From: Mariniphaga sp.
GTDB taxonomy: Bacteria > Bacteroidota > Bacteroidia > Bacteroidales > Prolixibacteraceae
Reading direction: 5' to 3'
Assembly (NCBI GenBank): GCA_025355585.1
Contig: JANXZJ010000021.1
Location: 1 to 50,757 of the forward strand
Length of the DNA stretch: 50,757 nucleotides
In this document: one piece after another, positions 43,182-49,814 of the stretch
Position numbering within the stretch: the first letter of the stretch is position 1
Layout of the letters: every line of letters starts with the position of its first letter
Translations under genes and position numbers: made by a program
The notes under the pieces: model-generated
What the model was told of the DNA's origin: nothing
What the model saw: only the letters and a program-made list of their open reading frames with translations
Databases searched by the model: none

Positions 43182-43979
43182 ATGAAGAAACTATTGCTGA
43201 TTGCTGTTGTTTTGTTTGTCGCGTTTGGCGGCTTTTCTCAAAAAAGTGCAAAGTCACTTCTGAATGGTAAGAACCTCAAAGCGTGGGACACTTACATCGG
43301 GCCCAAAGAAAAAGGCGGTGTACCTGTAGGACTGAATGTCGATCCATTGAAAATCTTTACGGTAGTTGATCTGGATGGTGTTAAGGTCTTGCGCATCTCG
43401 GGTGAACAGAATGCCTCGATTGCCACCCGGAAGGAGTACGAAAACTACCACATCCGCATGGTATTTAAATGGGGCAGTAAAATAACCAAACAACTCAATT
43501 CGGGATTGCTCTACCACAGCTACGGTGATTTTGGCGCCGGTCTCGATGTCTGGATGTCGTCGCACGAGTTTCAGTTGTGCACGGGCAAAATGGGCGATTC
43601 GTATTGCATGGGGAAGAGCTACTTCGAAATTCCGACTGTGAAAAGTGCAGACGGCAAAGCATATACCTATTCTCCAACGGGCGAAAAAACTAAATTCGGA
43701 CAGGGGCAAACAGCGCCGATCGCTGCTAAAAGTTCAGATGGCGAAAAACCTTTTGGTGAATGGAACACGATCGATTTATATTGCTTTGGCGGTACTTCGG
43801 TTCACGTCGTTAATGGCAAAATAAATATGGTCAATTATAACTCGGGCAAGATCGAAAATGGTGTGGTTTCGCCACTCACAAAAGGTAAAATCCAGATACA
43901 GTCCGAAGGGGGAGAGCTGTTTGTAAAAACACTCGAAATCGAACCGATTCAGGAGATTCCTGCAGAACTGCTGAATTAA
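43182..43979 (+). CDS. Exported DUF1080 family protein (3-keto-disaccharide hydrolase-like)
   Basis: This 265-residue protein has a signal peptide (about 1-19, GGFSQ). A DUF1080 concanavalin-like beta-sandwich follows: LLNGKNLKAWDTYIG at the start, RISGEQNASIATRKEYENY, LNSGLLYHS, and GEWNTIDLYCFGGTSVHVVNGK near the end. Relatives hydrolyse 3-keto-glycosides or bind sugars. Gfo/Idh oxidoreductases make 3-keto sugars, and one lies at 25192, but the two genes are not linked. It is followed by the imperfect hairpin at 44000-44065. Confidence 0.82.
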   Translation: MKKLLLIAVVLFVAFGGFSQKSAKSLLNGKNLKAWDTYIGPKEKGGVPVGLNVDPLKIFTVVDLDGVKVLRISGEQNASIATRKEYENYHIRMVFKWGSKITKQLNSGLLYHSYGDFGAGLDVWMSSHEFQLCTGKMGDSYCMGKSYFEIPTVKSADGKAYTYSPTGEKTKFGQGQTAPIAAKSSDGEKPFGEWNTIDLYCFGGTSVHVVNGKINMVNYNSGKIENGVVSPLTKGKIQIQSEGGELFVKTLEIEPIQEIPAELLN

Positions 43980-43999
43980 TGGATTGATGGTTAGGCTGA

Positions 44000-44065
44000 A
44001 ATAGACGCAACTGGTTGCCAATGTTATTTGGATTCCGCAAACAGATGCAATCAGTTGCGCCTATT
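44000..44065. repeat. Imperfect inverted repeat (14-bp arms, 13 matching)
   Basis: Arm 44000-44013 (AATAGACGCAACTG) matches the reverse complement of 44052-44065 (CAGTTGCGCCTATT) at 13 of 14 positions, with 38 nt between. The inner part repeats TTGC/GCAA motifs, so a long imperfect hairpin is possible. No T-run follows. It lies just before the AT-rich VanZ gene and could be a small mobile-element end, a transcript structure or a chance dyad. Confidence 0.4.
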
Positions 44066-44094
44066 GTATTGTTTATATAATCCTATCGATTAAC

Positions 44095-44652
44095 ATGAAT
44101 TTGCAAAAATATTGGATCAACAATATGAGAGATAATAAACTAAACAAGTTAACTATTGTATTATTTGTAATTTATTTGATTGCATTGTTTTGGATTATCG
44201 TATTAAAATTGAGTGTGCATTTTTCTTATATGGGAAATATGAGAAGGATAAACTTAATTCCGTTCAGTGAATCTTTAATCCTAAATGGTAAACTTGATTT
44301 TGGTGAAATGATTATGAATGCAGTGATTTTTGTACCACTTGGTGTATATGCAGGAATTTTATTTAAAAGATGGAATATTGGAAAAAAAATTCTCCTGTTT
44401 TTTTTAATTAGTTTAATATGTGAAGCATTTCAATTTATTCTGGCACTTGGGGTTTTTGATATTACGGATATAATTAATAATACTTTAGGCGGAATAATTG
44501 GATTAATGATATATAAAGGAATTGAAAAAGTATTCAAAAATAGGGTTAAGGCACAAAAATTCATAAACATACTTGCCACAATAGGAACGATCGTAATGAT
44601 TGTATTGCTTTTTTTGCTGAAAATGGACAAGCTATGGATAAGATACCGCTAG
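44095..44652 (+). CDS. VanZ-like membrane protein
   Basis: This 185-residue protein (or 175 from the ATG at 44125, which directly precedes the first helix) has four or five TM helices. VanZ features include RRINLIPFSESLI, NAVIFVPLGVYAGILF and FDITDIINNTLGGIIG, the last two being hallmark segments. VanZ proteins are linked to glycopeptide or lipophilic-antibiotic tolerance in some Gram-positives, but most bacterial homologues have no known role. The gene is clearly more AT-rich than its upstream neighbours, suggesting acquisition. Confidence 0.85.
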   Translation: MNLQKYWINNMRDNKLNKLTIVLFVIYLIALFWIIVLKLSVHFSYMGNMRRINLIPFSESLILNGKLDFGEMIMNAVIFVPLGVYAGILFKRWNIGKKILLFFLISLICEAFQFILALGVFDITDIINNTLGGIIGLMIYKGIEKVFKNRVKAQKFINILATIGTIVMIVLLFLLKMDKLWIRYR

Positions 44653-44695
44653 TGTACTCTAAATAAAAGATAAATTCCAATGTGTAGAAATATTG

Positions 44696-44721
44696 GAAAG
44701 CAGCGCTTCGCAGGAAGTTCA
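44696..44721 (+). repeat. Degenerate direct repeat, copy 1 (left of GNAT gene)
   Basis: This 26-bp segment matches 45411-45436 at 21 of 26 positions (core AGCAGC..TTCGCAG..A.TTCA). The two copies bracket the GNAT gene. They may mark a gene-cassette insertion. Confidence 0.4.
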
Positions 44722-44803
44722 TCGGGAAACTCCCGCCCGTCGCAAATCTGTAAAATGTTAGCGCTCAGTATAAGTGAATTACGGCGATATAGACAATTAC
44801 TTT

Positions 44804-45352
44804 ATGAGAATATTTGTTGAAACAGAACGATTAATTTTAAGAGAAATACTTCCAACCGATGTGGAAGGACTTTTTCAACTCGATTCAGATCCTGTGGTTC
44901 ATAGATATTTAGGGAATAAACCAGTTGAGAAGAAGGAACAAATTATTGCTGTGATTAATTTTATCAGGCAACAATATGCAGACAATGGAATTGGACGTTG
45001 GGCAATAATAGACAAAGAATCAAATAATTTCATCGGCTGGACAGGACTCAAGTTTGTAAGGGAATTTACGAACAGTCACATCAATTATTATGATTTAGGG
45101 TACAGGCTTATTCAGAAATACTGGGGACAAGGTTTTGCCACAGAAACAGCGATGGCTTCATTAAATTACGGTTTTGAAAAATTAAATCTAAGTGAAATAT
45201 ACGCGATGGCCGACTGTGAAAATATTAAGTCAAACAATGTACTTACAAAAATCGGACTTAGATTTATTGAGACATTTGATTTAGACGGAATAAGACATAA
45301 TTGGTATAAAATTGATAAGATTGAATGGGCAAAAGGAACGCCGAACCGTTAA
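44804..45352 (+). CDS. GNAT-family N-acetyltransferase (RimJ/RimL type)
   Basis: This 182-residue enzyme has the acetyltransf_3 pattern: FVETERLILREILPTD at the start, RWAIIDKESNNFIGWTGL (beta4), YDLGYRLIQKYWGQGFATE carrying the acetyl-CoA loop, and NIKSNNVLTKIGLRFIE. It acetylates an amino group on a protein, peptide or small molecule; the target is unknown. The frame is open back to a GTG at 44774, but the ATG at 44804 directly precedes the conserved start and is preferred. It is bracketed by degenerate 26-bp repeats. Confidence 0.85.
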   Translation: MRIFVETERLILREILPTDVEGLFQLDSDPVVHRYLGNKPVEKKEQIIAVINFIRQQYADNGIGRWAIIDKESNNFIGWTGLKFVREFTNSHINYYDLGYRLIQKYWGQGFATETAMASLNYGFEKLNLSEIYAMADCENIKSNNVLTKIGLRFIETFDLDGIRHNWYKIDKIEWAKGTPNR

Positions 45353-45410
45353 CAGCAAGCTGCCAGTAAGTCTGGCTGCTCTGCCTTGCTGACAGAAAAT
45401 CAGTGTTTTG

Positions 45411-45436
45411 GGAAGCAGCATTTCGCAGCAAATTCA
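45411..45436 (+). repeat. Degenerate direct repeat, copy 2 (right of GNAT gene)
   Basis: Second copy of the 26-bp repeat at 44696-44721 (5 mismatches). It abuts the end of the reverse-strand GlxA-type regulator gene. Confidence 0.4.
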
Positions 45437-45440
45437 CTGG

Positions 45441-46421
45441 TTAAACCACGGCCTCTTTATTGTATTTGTTTCTGTATTCCAGCGGCGACATCCCGGTAAT
45501 CTTTCTAAATACTTCACGAAACGCCTTGACATCCGAATAACCCACCCCATACATTACCTCGTTGATTGTTTTGCGACTGGTTTCAAATGCTTTTTTCGCC
45601 GATTCAATCTTTACCCGTTGCGAATATTCAACCGGCGTATTTCCCGTGGCTTTGATAAATCTTCTGTCAAAGGTTCGCCTGCTGACAGAGAACCTCGTTG
45701 ACAAATGTTCGACAGACGTTTTTTCCTGAAGTTTACTTTCAATATAGGCCTGTGCTTTGATCACCATTTCATCGCCATGCAACTTCTGTCCTGTAAATAT
45801 TGTAAATGGTGACTGACTTTGCCTGTCAAGTTCAATCTGGAAAACTTTGGAACAAAAAATAGCTGTTTGCCGGTCGTAATATTTCTCGACAAGATAAATC
45901 ATCAGGTTCAGGAAAGAATAAGCCCCCCCATTCGTATAAATTCCATTTTCATCGGTAATCAGTTTATCCGTCTGTAAATTCACTTTTGGAAACATATTTC
46001 TGAAATTATCTGCTGCAGCCCAATGGGTAGAACAGCTTATTCCGTCCAGCAAGCCCGATGCTGCAACCATAAATGCACCCGTGCAAATACTTGCTATTTC
46101 AGCACCCTCTTTGTATTGTTTCGCAATCCAGTCAATCATTGGCTTGTTCCCCCTCACGGCATCCCGGTAATTGTGGTTCAATGACGGTACAATGATCAGA
46201 TTGGTTTTTGTGATGGCTGAAATGTTGGTGTGCGGCTTCACTGTAAACAACCCCTCATAGAACTCCACTTCTTTCGAAAGTCCGGCTAACTGTATGGCGA
46301 ACAATTCCTTTCTGCCGGTTTCCTTCCAATACGCATTGGCCCTTGAAAATATTTTATAGGCGCCAACGATACTGCTTAGGTTGTTCTGTCCCTCCGGGAC
46401 CAATATGGTAAGATTTTTCAT
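45441..46421 (-). CDS. GlxA-family transcriptional regulator (DJ-1/PfpI domain + AraC HTH)
   Basis: This 326-residue regulator has an N-terminal DJ-1/PfpI-like domain (about 1-200; LTILVPEGQNNLSSIVGAYK, and the nucleophile-elbow segment ASICTGAFMVAASGLLDG). A C-terminal AraC helix-turn-helix pair follows (about 225-320; SVEHLSTRFSVSRRTFDRRF and VGYSDVKAFREVFRKITG). The frame opens further up to 46466, but the ATG at 46421 fits the domain start. It is divergent from two SRPBCC genes, with a perfect 8-bp-arm dyad between them that is probably its binding site. The ligand is unknown. Confidence 0.92.
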   Translation of the reverse strand: MKNLTILVPEGQNNLSSIVGAYKIFSRANAYWKETGRKELFAIQLAGLSKEVEFYEGLFTVKPHTNISAITKTNLIIVPSLNHNYRDAVRGNKPMIDWIAKQYKEGAEIASICTGAFMVAASGLLDGISCSTHWAAADNFRNMFPKVNLQTDKLITDENGIYTNGGAYSFLNLMIYLVEKYYDRQTAIFCSKVFQIELDRQSQSPFTIFTGQKLHGDEMVIKAQAYIESKLQEKTSVEHLSTRFSVSRRTFDRRFIKATGNTPVEYSQRVKIESAKKAFETSRKTINEVMYGVGYSDVKAFREVFRKITGMSPLEYRNKYNKEAVV

Positions 46422-46485
46422 TTTACTTTTTTTACCAAAGATAGAAATTTCCGATGTCCAAATCAACCCGCTACAAAGTCCTTTT

Positions 46486-46505
46486 TACACCTTGACAAAG
46501 GTGTA
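46486..46505. promoter_or_regulatory. Perfect dyad operator between GlxA-type regulator and SRPBCC genes
   Basis: TACACCTT (46486-46493) and AAGGTGTA (46498-46505) are exact arms around GACA. The dyad covers the -33 region of the forward SRPBCC promoter and lies 65 bp from the regulator ATG, so a protein bound here could control both. Confidence 0.55.
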
Positions 46506-46522
46506 TTCAGACATTATATTTG
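46492..46522 (+). promoter_or_regulatory. Promoter of the tandem SRPBCC genes
   Basis: TTG (46492-46494) is followed at 20 bp by a perfect -7 box TATATTTG (46515-46522), which suits Bacteroidetes promoters. It is 54 bp before the ATG at 46576. Confidence 0.55.
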
Positions 46523-46575
46523 TCTTATAATATTTGAAGCAATTAAAAAACAATCATCACTAAAAAAGTAAAGTT

Positions 46576-47052
46576 ATGCAAGATAATAATTTCACCACGA
46601 CCCTTTTGGTAGACCAGTCTCCAAAAGAAACCTTCGATGCAATCAATAATGTCCGCGCATGGTGGTCGGAAGATTTTGAGGGCGATTCTCAAAAACTAAA
46701 TGATGAATTTGTGGTTCGTTTCCGGGATGTGCATTATTCGAAACAAAAATTAATTGAGGTAATCCCTGACAGAAAAGTCGTTTGGCTTGTTACGGACAGT
46801 CGTTTGAATTTTCTGAAAGATAAAAGCGAATGGACCGGCACAAAAATTAGTTTTGATATTTCGAAACAGGGTGCAAAAACGCAAATATGCTTCACACACG
46901 AGGGTTTAGTACCTGAAATTGAATGTTTCGGTGCCTGTTCAGACGGATGGGGCCAGTATTTGTACCAAAGTTTATTCAGTTTCATCACGAAAGGGATAGG
47001 TCATCCCAATGTATTAAACCGGGAAATAAAGGAAAAATCGCTAAAGGGATAA
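46576..47052 (+). CDS. SRPBCC/AHSA1-like domain protein, copy 1
   Basis: This 158-residue protein consists of a single START-like SRPBCC fold: [20 protein letters not shown], then [11 protein letters not shown], beta-strands with [20 protein letters not shown], and a final long helix. These proteins bind hydrophobic ligands in a cavity. In AHSA1-like forms they have varied or unknown roles. It is the first of a tandem pair: the neighbour 4 bp downstream shares INNVRxWWSE, the LIEVxPxRKVVWLV strand and the late EGLVPE.ECF motif. Divergent from a GlxA-type regulator that probably controls the pair. Confidence 0.88.
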   Translation: MQDNNFTTTLLVDQSPKETFDAINNVRAWWSEDFEGDSQKLNDEFVVRFRDVHYSKQKLIEVIPDRKVVWLVTDSRLNFLKDKSEWTGTKISFDISKQGAKTQICFTHEGLVPEIECFGACSDGWGQYLYQSLFSFITKGIGHPNVLNREIKEKSLKG

Positions 47053-47056
47053 TGCC

Positions 47057-47536
47057 ATGGAACCTAAAAATTTCACAACGACCTTTTTGGTCAAACAAAA
47101 CCCGGCTGATGTATTCAATTCAATTAATAATGTCCGCGGATGGTGGTCGGAAGAAATTGAAGGCGGCACCAATCAGCTCAATGATGAGTTTACCTATCAT
47201 TACGAAGATGTCCATTCCTGCAAAATGAAATTAATCGAGGTAGTTCCTTTCAGAAAAGTGGTCTGGCTTGTGTTGGACAACTATTTTAGTTTTACCAGCG
47301 ACAAGAGCGAATGGATTGGCAATAAAATCATTTTTGAAATAACACCCAAAGGCGATAAAACACACATCCGTTTCACGCAAGAGGGTTTAGTCCCGGAATA
47401 TGAATGTTTTGACGTTTGTGAAAAAGCCTGGACGGATTATTTGCAGAACAGTTTGAAGAACCTGATTATTTCAGGAAAAGGAGCGCCAAATCTTAAAGAA
47501 GGTAAGCTTACGCAGGAACTGAAAACGGGAAACTGA
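47057..47536 (+). CDS. SRPBCC/AHSA1-like domain protein, copy 2
   Basis: This 159-residue paralogue of the gene just upstream has the same motifs (FTTTFLVKQNPADVFNSINN, VRGWWSEEIEG, KLIEVVPFRKVVWLV, QEGLVPEYECFDVC), clearly a tandem duplication with divergence. The gap between the two is only 4 bp, so they are cotranscribed. They may form a heterodimer or bind different ligands. The sequence divergence looks larger than for a very recent duplication. Confidence 0.88.
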   Translation: MEPKNFTTTFLVKQNPADVFNSINNVRGWWSEEIEGGTNQLNDEFTYHYEDVHSCKMKLIEVVPFRKVVWLVLDNYFSFTSDKSEWIGNKIIFEITPKGDKTHIRFTQEGLVPEYECFDVCEKAWTDYLQNSLKNLIISGKGAPNLKEGKLTQELKTGN

Positions 47537-48023
47537 CAGCGGTTTTGCGCTTTTGGAACCGAAATGTGCTGATAATTCGTACGGGTTAAGTTCCAATCCT
47601 TAAAAATCAGAGGATGATCAAATTTTGCAAATTTTGGTTCCCAACAAATGTTGGATGATCAAATTTTGAAAATTTTGGTCTCCAACAAATGTTGGACGGT
47701 CGGATTTTGAAAATTTTGTCCTCCACAAACGTTGGACGAGCGGATTTTGAAAATTTTGGCTCCCAACAAATGTTGGACGAGCGGATTTTGAAAATTTTCG
47801 TTCCCAACAAACGTTAGGCACCAAAACAGCCTGTTTTTTGTCGTTTTTAGCTATTTAGGACTGAATTTACTGGCTTATTCTTGATTTTTAAATTCTTATC
47901 GAAAAAAAGTTCCTGTTTTTGTATCCTATTTTTTAATAATCGTATAAATAAATATTTTACGGATATTCTCAAACTCTCATATTAAGAACTACTAATTTTC
48001 TTTAACTATTAAAATTATATTTT
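47537..48023. other. Long intergenic region with a 41-bp tandem repeat array
   Basis: No convincing gene lies here. The first 75 bp and the last 200 bp are AT-rich spacer. The repeat array fills 47612-47815. Two overlapping reverse-strand frames through the array are artefacts of a unit length that is not a multiple of three. I see no strong TAnnTTTG box for the DUF6261 gene. Confidence 0.6.
47612..47815. repeat. Five-unit tandem repeat, 40-41 bp per unit
   Basis: Units: 47612-47652, 47653-47693, 47694-47733 (40 bp), 47734-47774 and 47775-47815. Each has the form GGAyGr..C.rATTTTG then aAAATTTT, then a CCAACAAATGTTGG-type hairpin (CCAAC/GTTGG arms, AAAT loop) at the unit border. Units 1-2 share GATGATCAAATTTTG and units 4-5 share GACGAGCGGATTTTG, so two subtypes exist. 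There are no unique spacers, so it is not a CRISPR array. Confidence 0.92.
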
Positions 48024-48758
48024 ATGAAAGAATTACCTGTAAGTATTCTAAGTTCAACTGAACTAAACACATTCGCCACGCGCCTTGTTGGCGTAAGTAA
48101 TGAAGCGCTGGCCGACAATCCGTATGTTGTAACACTTGGTACAATTATCGAGAAATCAAACGCTGATCTGTCTGATTCATTGGGTAAAACCATGGGAAGT
48201 GAGTATACTTCGAAGCTTCTTGTGAAGGATCAGGGCAGAGACCACGCGTTTATTGGTTTCAGGGATTACATCAGCTCTTTCACACATGATAAAAATGTGG
48301 AAAAACAGGTAGCAGCCATCGCCCTGGCATCTATTATTGAAAATATAGGTAACAGGATCTATAGTCTTGGCTATGCGGTTGAGAGCTCCAAAATGAACAG
48401 TTTGATTTCGAACCTTCGTACGCCTCAGGCGCAACAGGACATGGATACCATTGGAGCCGGTGACTGGTTTGAGCAGATGACCTCCGCTCAGGAAGCATTT
48501 GAAAATTTGCATAAAACCAAAATTGAAGCAGATGCTGAAATTAATTATCTGACAGTAAGAGATTCAAAATTGATCATTGCCAGGTATCTTCAGTCACTGC
48601 TCAATTATATCGGAACAAACAGCGACCTTGATGGTGCCAGATATGAGCCGGTTAAAGAAAAAATCAATGTGCTGATTACGGATGCCGTTACAATTGCCCG
48701 TGCCCGCATTACGCGCATTGAAAACGCGGATAAGGAAAAGGATGTGGCTGCGGTTTAA
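48024..48758 (+). CDS. DUF6261 family protein
   Basis: This 244-residue, mostly alpha-helical cytoplasmic protein has no signal peptide. It matches the DUF6261 type common in Bacteroidetes, with LPVSILSSTELNTFATRL at the start, DHAFIGFRDYISSF and a long helical second half. Function is unknown; the helical bundle suggests a structural or binding role. It follows the repeat array by about 210 bp and ends at a strong bidirectional terminator. Confidence 0.8.
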   Translation: MKELPVSILSSTELNTFATRLVGVSNEALADNPYVVTLGTIIEKSNADLSDSLGKTMGSEYTSKLLVKDQGRDHAFIGFRDYISSFTHDKNVEKQVAAIALASIIENIGNRIYSLGYAVESSKMNSLISNLRTPQAQQDMDTIGAGDWFEQMTSAQEAFENLHKTKIEADAEINYLTVRDSKLIIARYLQSLLNYIGTNSDLDGARYEPVKEKINVLITDAVTIARARITRIENADKEKDVAAV

Positions 48759-48777
48759 TGGTTTGTCATTCAATGAT

Positions 48778-48819
48778 AAAATAATAGCCCTGATTTTAAA
48801 AAGTCAGGGCTATTATTTT
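48778..48819. terminator. Bidirectional Rho-independent terminator
   Basis: A perfect 16-bp stem, AAAATAATAGCCCTGA (48778-48793) with TCAGGGCTATTATTTT (48804-48819), and a 10-nt loop. It serves the DUF6261 gene and the convergent small membrane-protein gene. Confidence 0.93.
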
Positions 48820-48843
48820 GTAGCCGCGATATAGCTTTAACAT

Positions 48844-49260
48844 TTATTTTTTCACCATCCCCATTACCCAGCCAACAATGGCTCCGGCAATCGCTAAATA
48901 TACAGTGCAAACAATAATGTCAACGACCATTACGGAAAGATCTTTATACATCGTGGTCATGGAATAAAAACTGAGATCCATTGATAGGGACAATAGTAAT
49001 CCGATTGTTCCTCCTGTTTTTGCACCAGCCAGTAAACCCGTTGTGCCGGACCAACTAAAAATCGTTGATATCAGGAATCCCAGGGCAAGGTTGGATAGAA
49101 TCAACGACCACCATACCATCTCCTGCATGGGTCTGTTCATGCATTGGTTGTAGTTTGTCATCGCGAAATTCATTAACAGTATTCCGTAAATGACCCATCC
49201 CAACAGGAATAATGCGACGCCTCCGGTTATTCCCCCAAGCAAAATTTTGTTCATCTTCAT
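48844..49260 (-). CDS. Small four-TM membrane protein of unknown function
   Basis: This 138-residue protein has four hydrophobic helices (about 5-30, 48-70, 76-97 and 108-134), with glycine-rich turns (ILLGGITGGVALFLLGW, TGLLAGAKTGGTIGLLLSL). There is a NYNQCMNRPMQEM loop after the first helix. I do not recognise a named family. It is a single gene at the edge of the native chromosome, before the tRNA and the integrated element. Confidence 0.7.
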   Translation of the reverse strand: MKMNKILLGGITGGVALFLLGWVIYGILLMNFAMTNYNQCMNRPMQEMVWWSLILSNLALGFLISTIFSWSGTTGLLAGAKTGGTIGLLLSLSMDLSFYSMTTMYKDLSVMVVDIIVCTVYLAIAGAIVGWVMGMVKK

Positions 49261-49553
49261 GTTGTTGAATTTAGAATTTCCCTACTCATATGGCTTTTGG
49301 GTACCGCCCCTGTTGAAAAAGCCTGAACAGGGCAGGCCCGTTTTTGGAGTGGTTACTGATCTCCACAAATGATTTGTAATTACGATATTAAGTGAAATAA
49401 AGTTCCGTTTTCCTTAAAGAATTTTGTGTGATGCAAAGCCGGGAACTGGCTTGTCCGGCTTAAGGTTTATCTGCATTGAATGATAAGGCTTTGCATTGTC
49501 AGAATCTGTAAATAAAAACTTGCCGAAAAAAGTGTGAGTTTTTCTTTGAAATA
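49261..49553. other. Intergenic region with overlapping hairpins, no gene
   Basis: No gene is visible. CCCTGTT (49308-49314) pairs with AACAGGG (49326-49332). ATGCAAAGCC (49431-49440) pairs with GGCTTTGCAT (49487-49496), and within this AAGCCGG (49436-49442) can pair instead with CCGGCTT (49455-49461). The latter two structures are mutually exclusive, as in switches, but nothing identifies a ligand or RNA family. Confidence 0.5.
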
Positions 49554-49584
49554 TTTGGAGCGAATTAAAAAAGGTCTATCTTTG
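49554..49584 (+). promoter_or_regulatory. Promoter of tRNA-Val
   Basis: TTTG (49554-49557), exactly 19 bp, then TATCTTTG (49577-49584): a perfect Bacteroidetes sigma-70-type promoter (-33 TTTG, -7 TAnnTTTG). It is 44 bp before the tRNA. Confidence 0.8.
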
Positions 49585-49628
49585 CAACACTTTTGAACGA
49601 AGCAGTTAATGTTAAGTTGAAAGAAAAA

Positions 49629-49703
49629 GGGAGCTTAGCTCAGTTGGTTCAGAGCATCTGCCTTACAAGCAGAGGGTCGATGGTTCGAACCCATCAGTTC
49701 CCA
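49629..49703 (+). tRNA. tRNA-Val (anticodon TAC)
   Basis: The 75-nt cloverleaf checks out by eye. The acceptor stem is GGGAGCT with AGTTCCC (one G-T pair), the D stem GCTC/GAGC, and the anticodon stem TCTGC/GCAGA with loop CTTACAA (anticodon TAC). The T stem is GATGG/CCATC with TTCGAAC, and the discriminator is A. CCA is not encoded. A tyrosine integrase follows on the same strand, so the 3' end is probably the attachment site of an integrated element. Confidence 0.97.
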
Positions 49704-49707
49704 CTAA

Positions 49708-49752
49708 AAATCAGTTAGTTACAGTAAAATGTGATTAACTGATTTCTTTTTT
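49708..49752 (+). terminator. Terminator of tRNA-Val
   Basis: AAATCAGTTA (49708-49717) pairs perfectly with TAACTGATTT (49736-49745), with an 18-nt loop, then C and six T. It lies 5 bp after the tRNA. Confidence 0.75.
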
Positions 49753-49782
49753 ACACCGATTTTTCCGATCAAGTTTATGGGC

Positions 49783-49810
49783 ATGTAAACCAAGATGTAA
49801 ACCAGTTTAC
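49783..49810. repeat. Direct and inverted repeats before the integrase gene
   Basis: ATGTAAACCA occurs twice, 49783-49792 and 49795-49804. The second copy continues into GTTTAC, making a GTAAAC-CA-GTTTAC dyad (49797-49810). The block ends 4 bp before the integrase ATG. It could be recombinase arm sites or an autoregulatory operator. Confidence 0.5.
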
Positions 49811-49814
49811 GCAC

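Noticed and set aside
43254..43709. 151-codon reverse frame inside the DUF1080 gene
   Set aside because: Antisense shadow. The forward protein has a signal peptide and domain motifs.
44653..45440. Integron with attC sites around the GNAT gene
   Set aside because: GTTA-containing sequences occur near 44757 and 45350, but neither matches the GTTRRRY core, and no integron integrase is present.
47612..47815. CRISPR array
   Set aside because: The units are joined directly, with no unique spacers between repeats, and no cas genes are in the window.
47607..47824. Two overlapping reverse-strand frames (about 67-68 codons) through the tandem repeat
   Set aside because: They arise because the 41-bp unit lacks stops on that strand and shifts frame at each unit. 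The products are just repeat translations with no start context.
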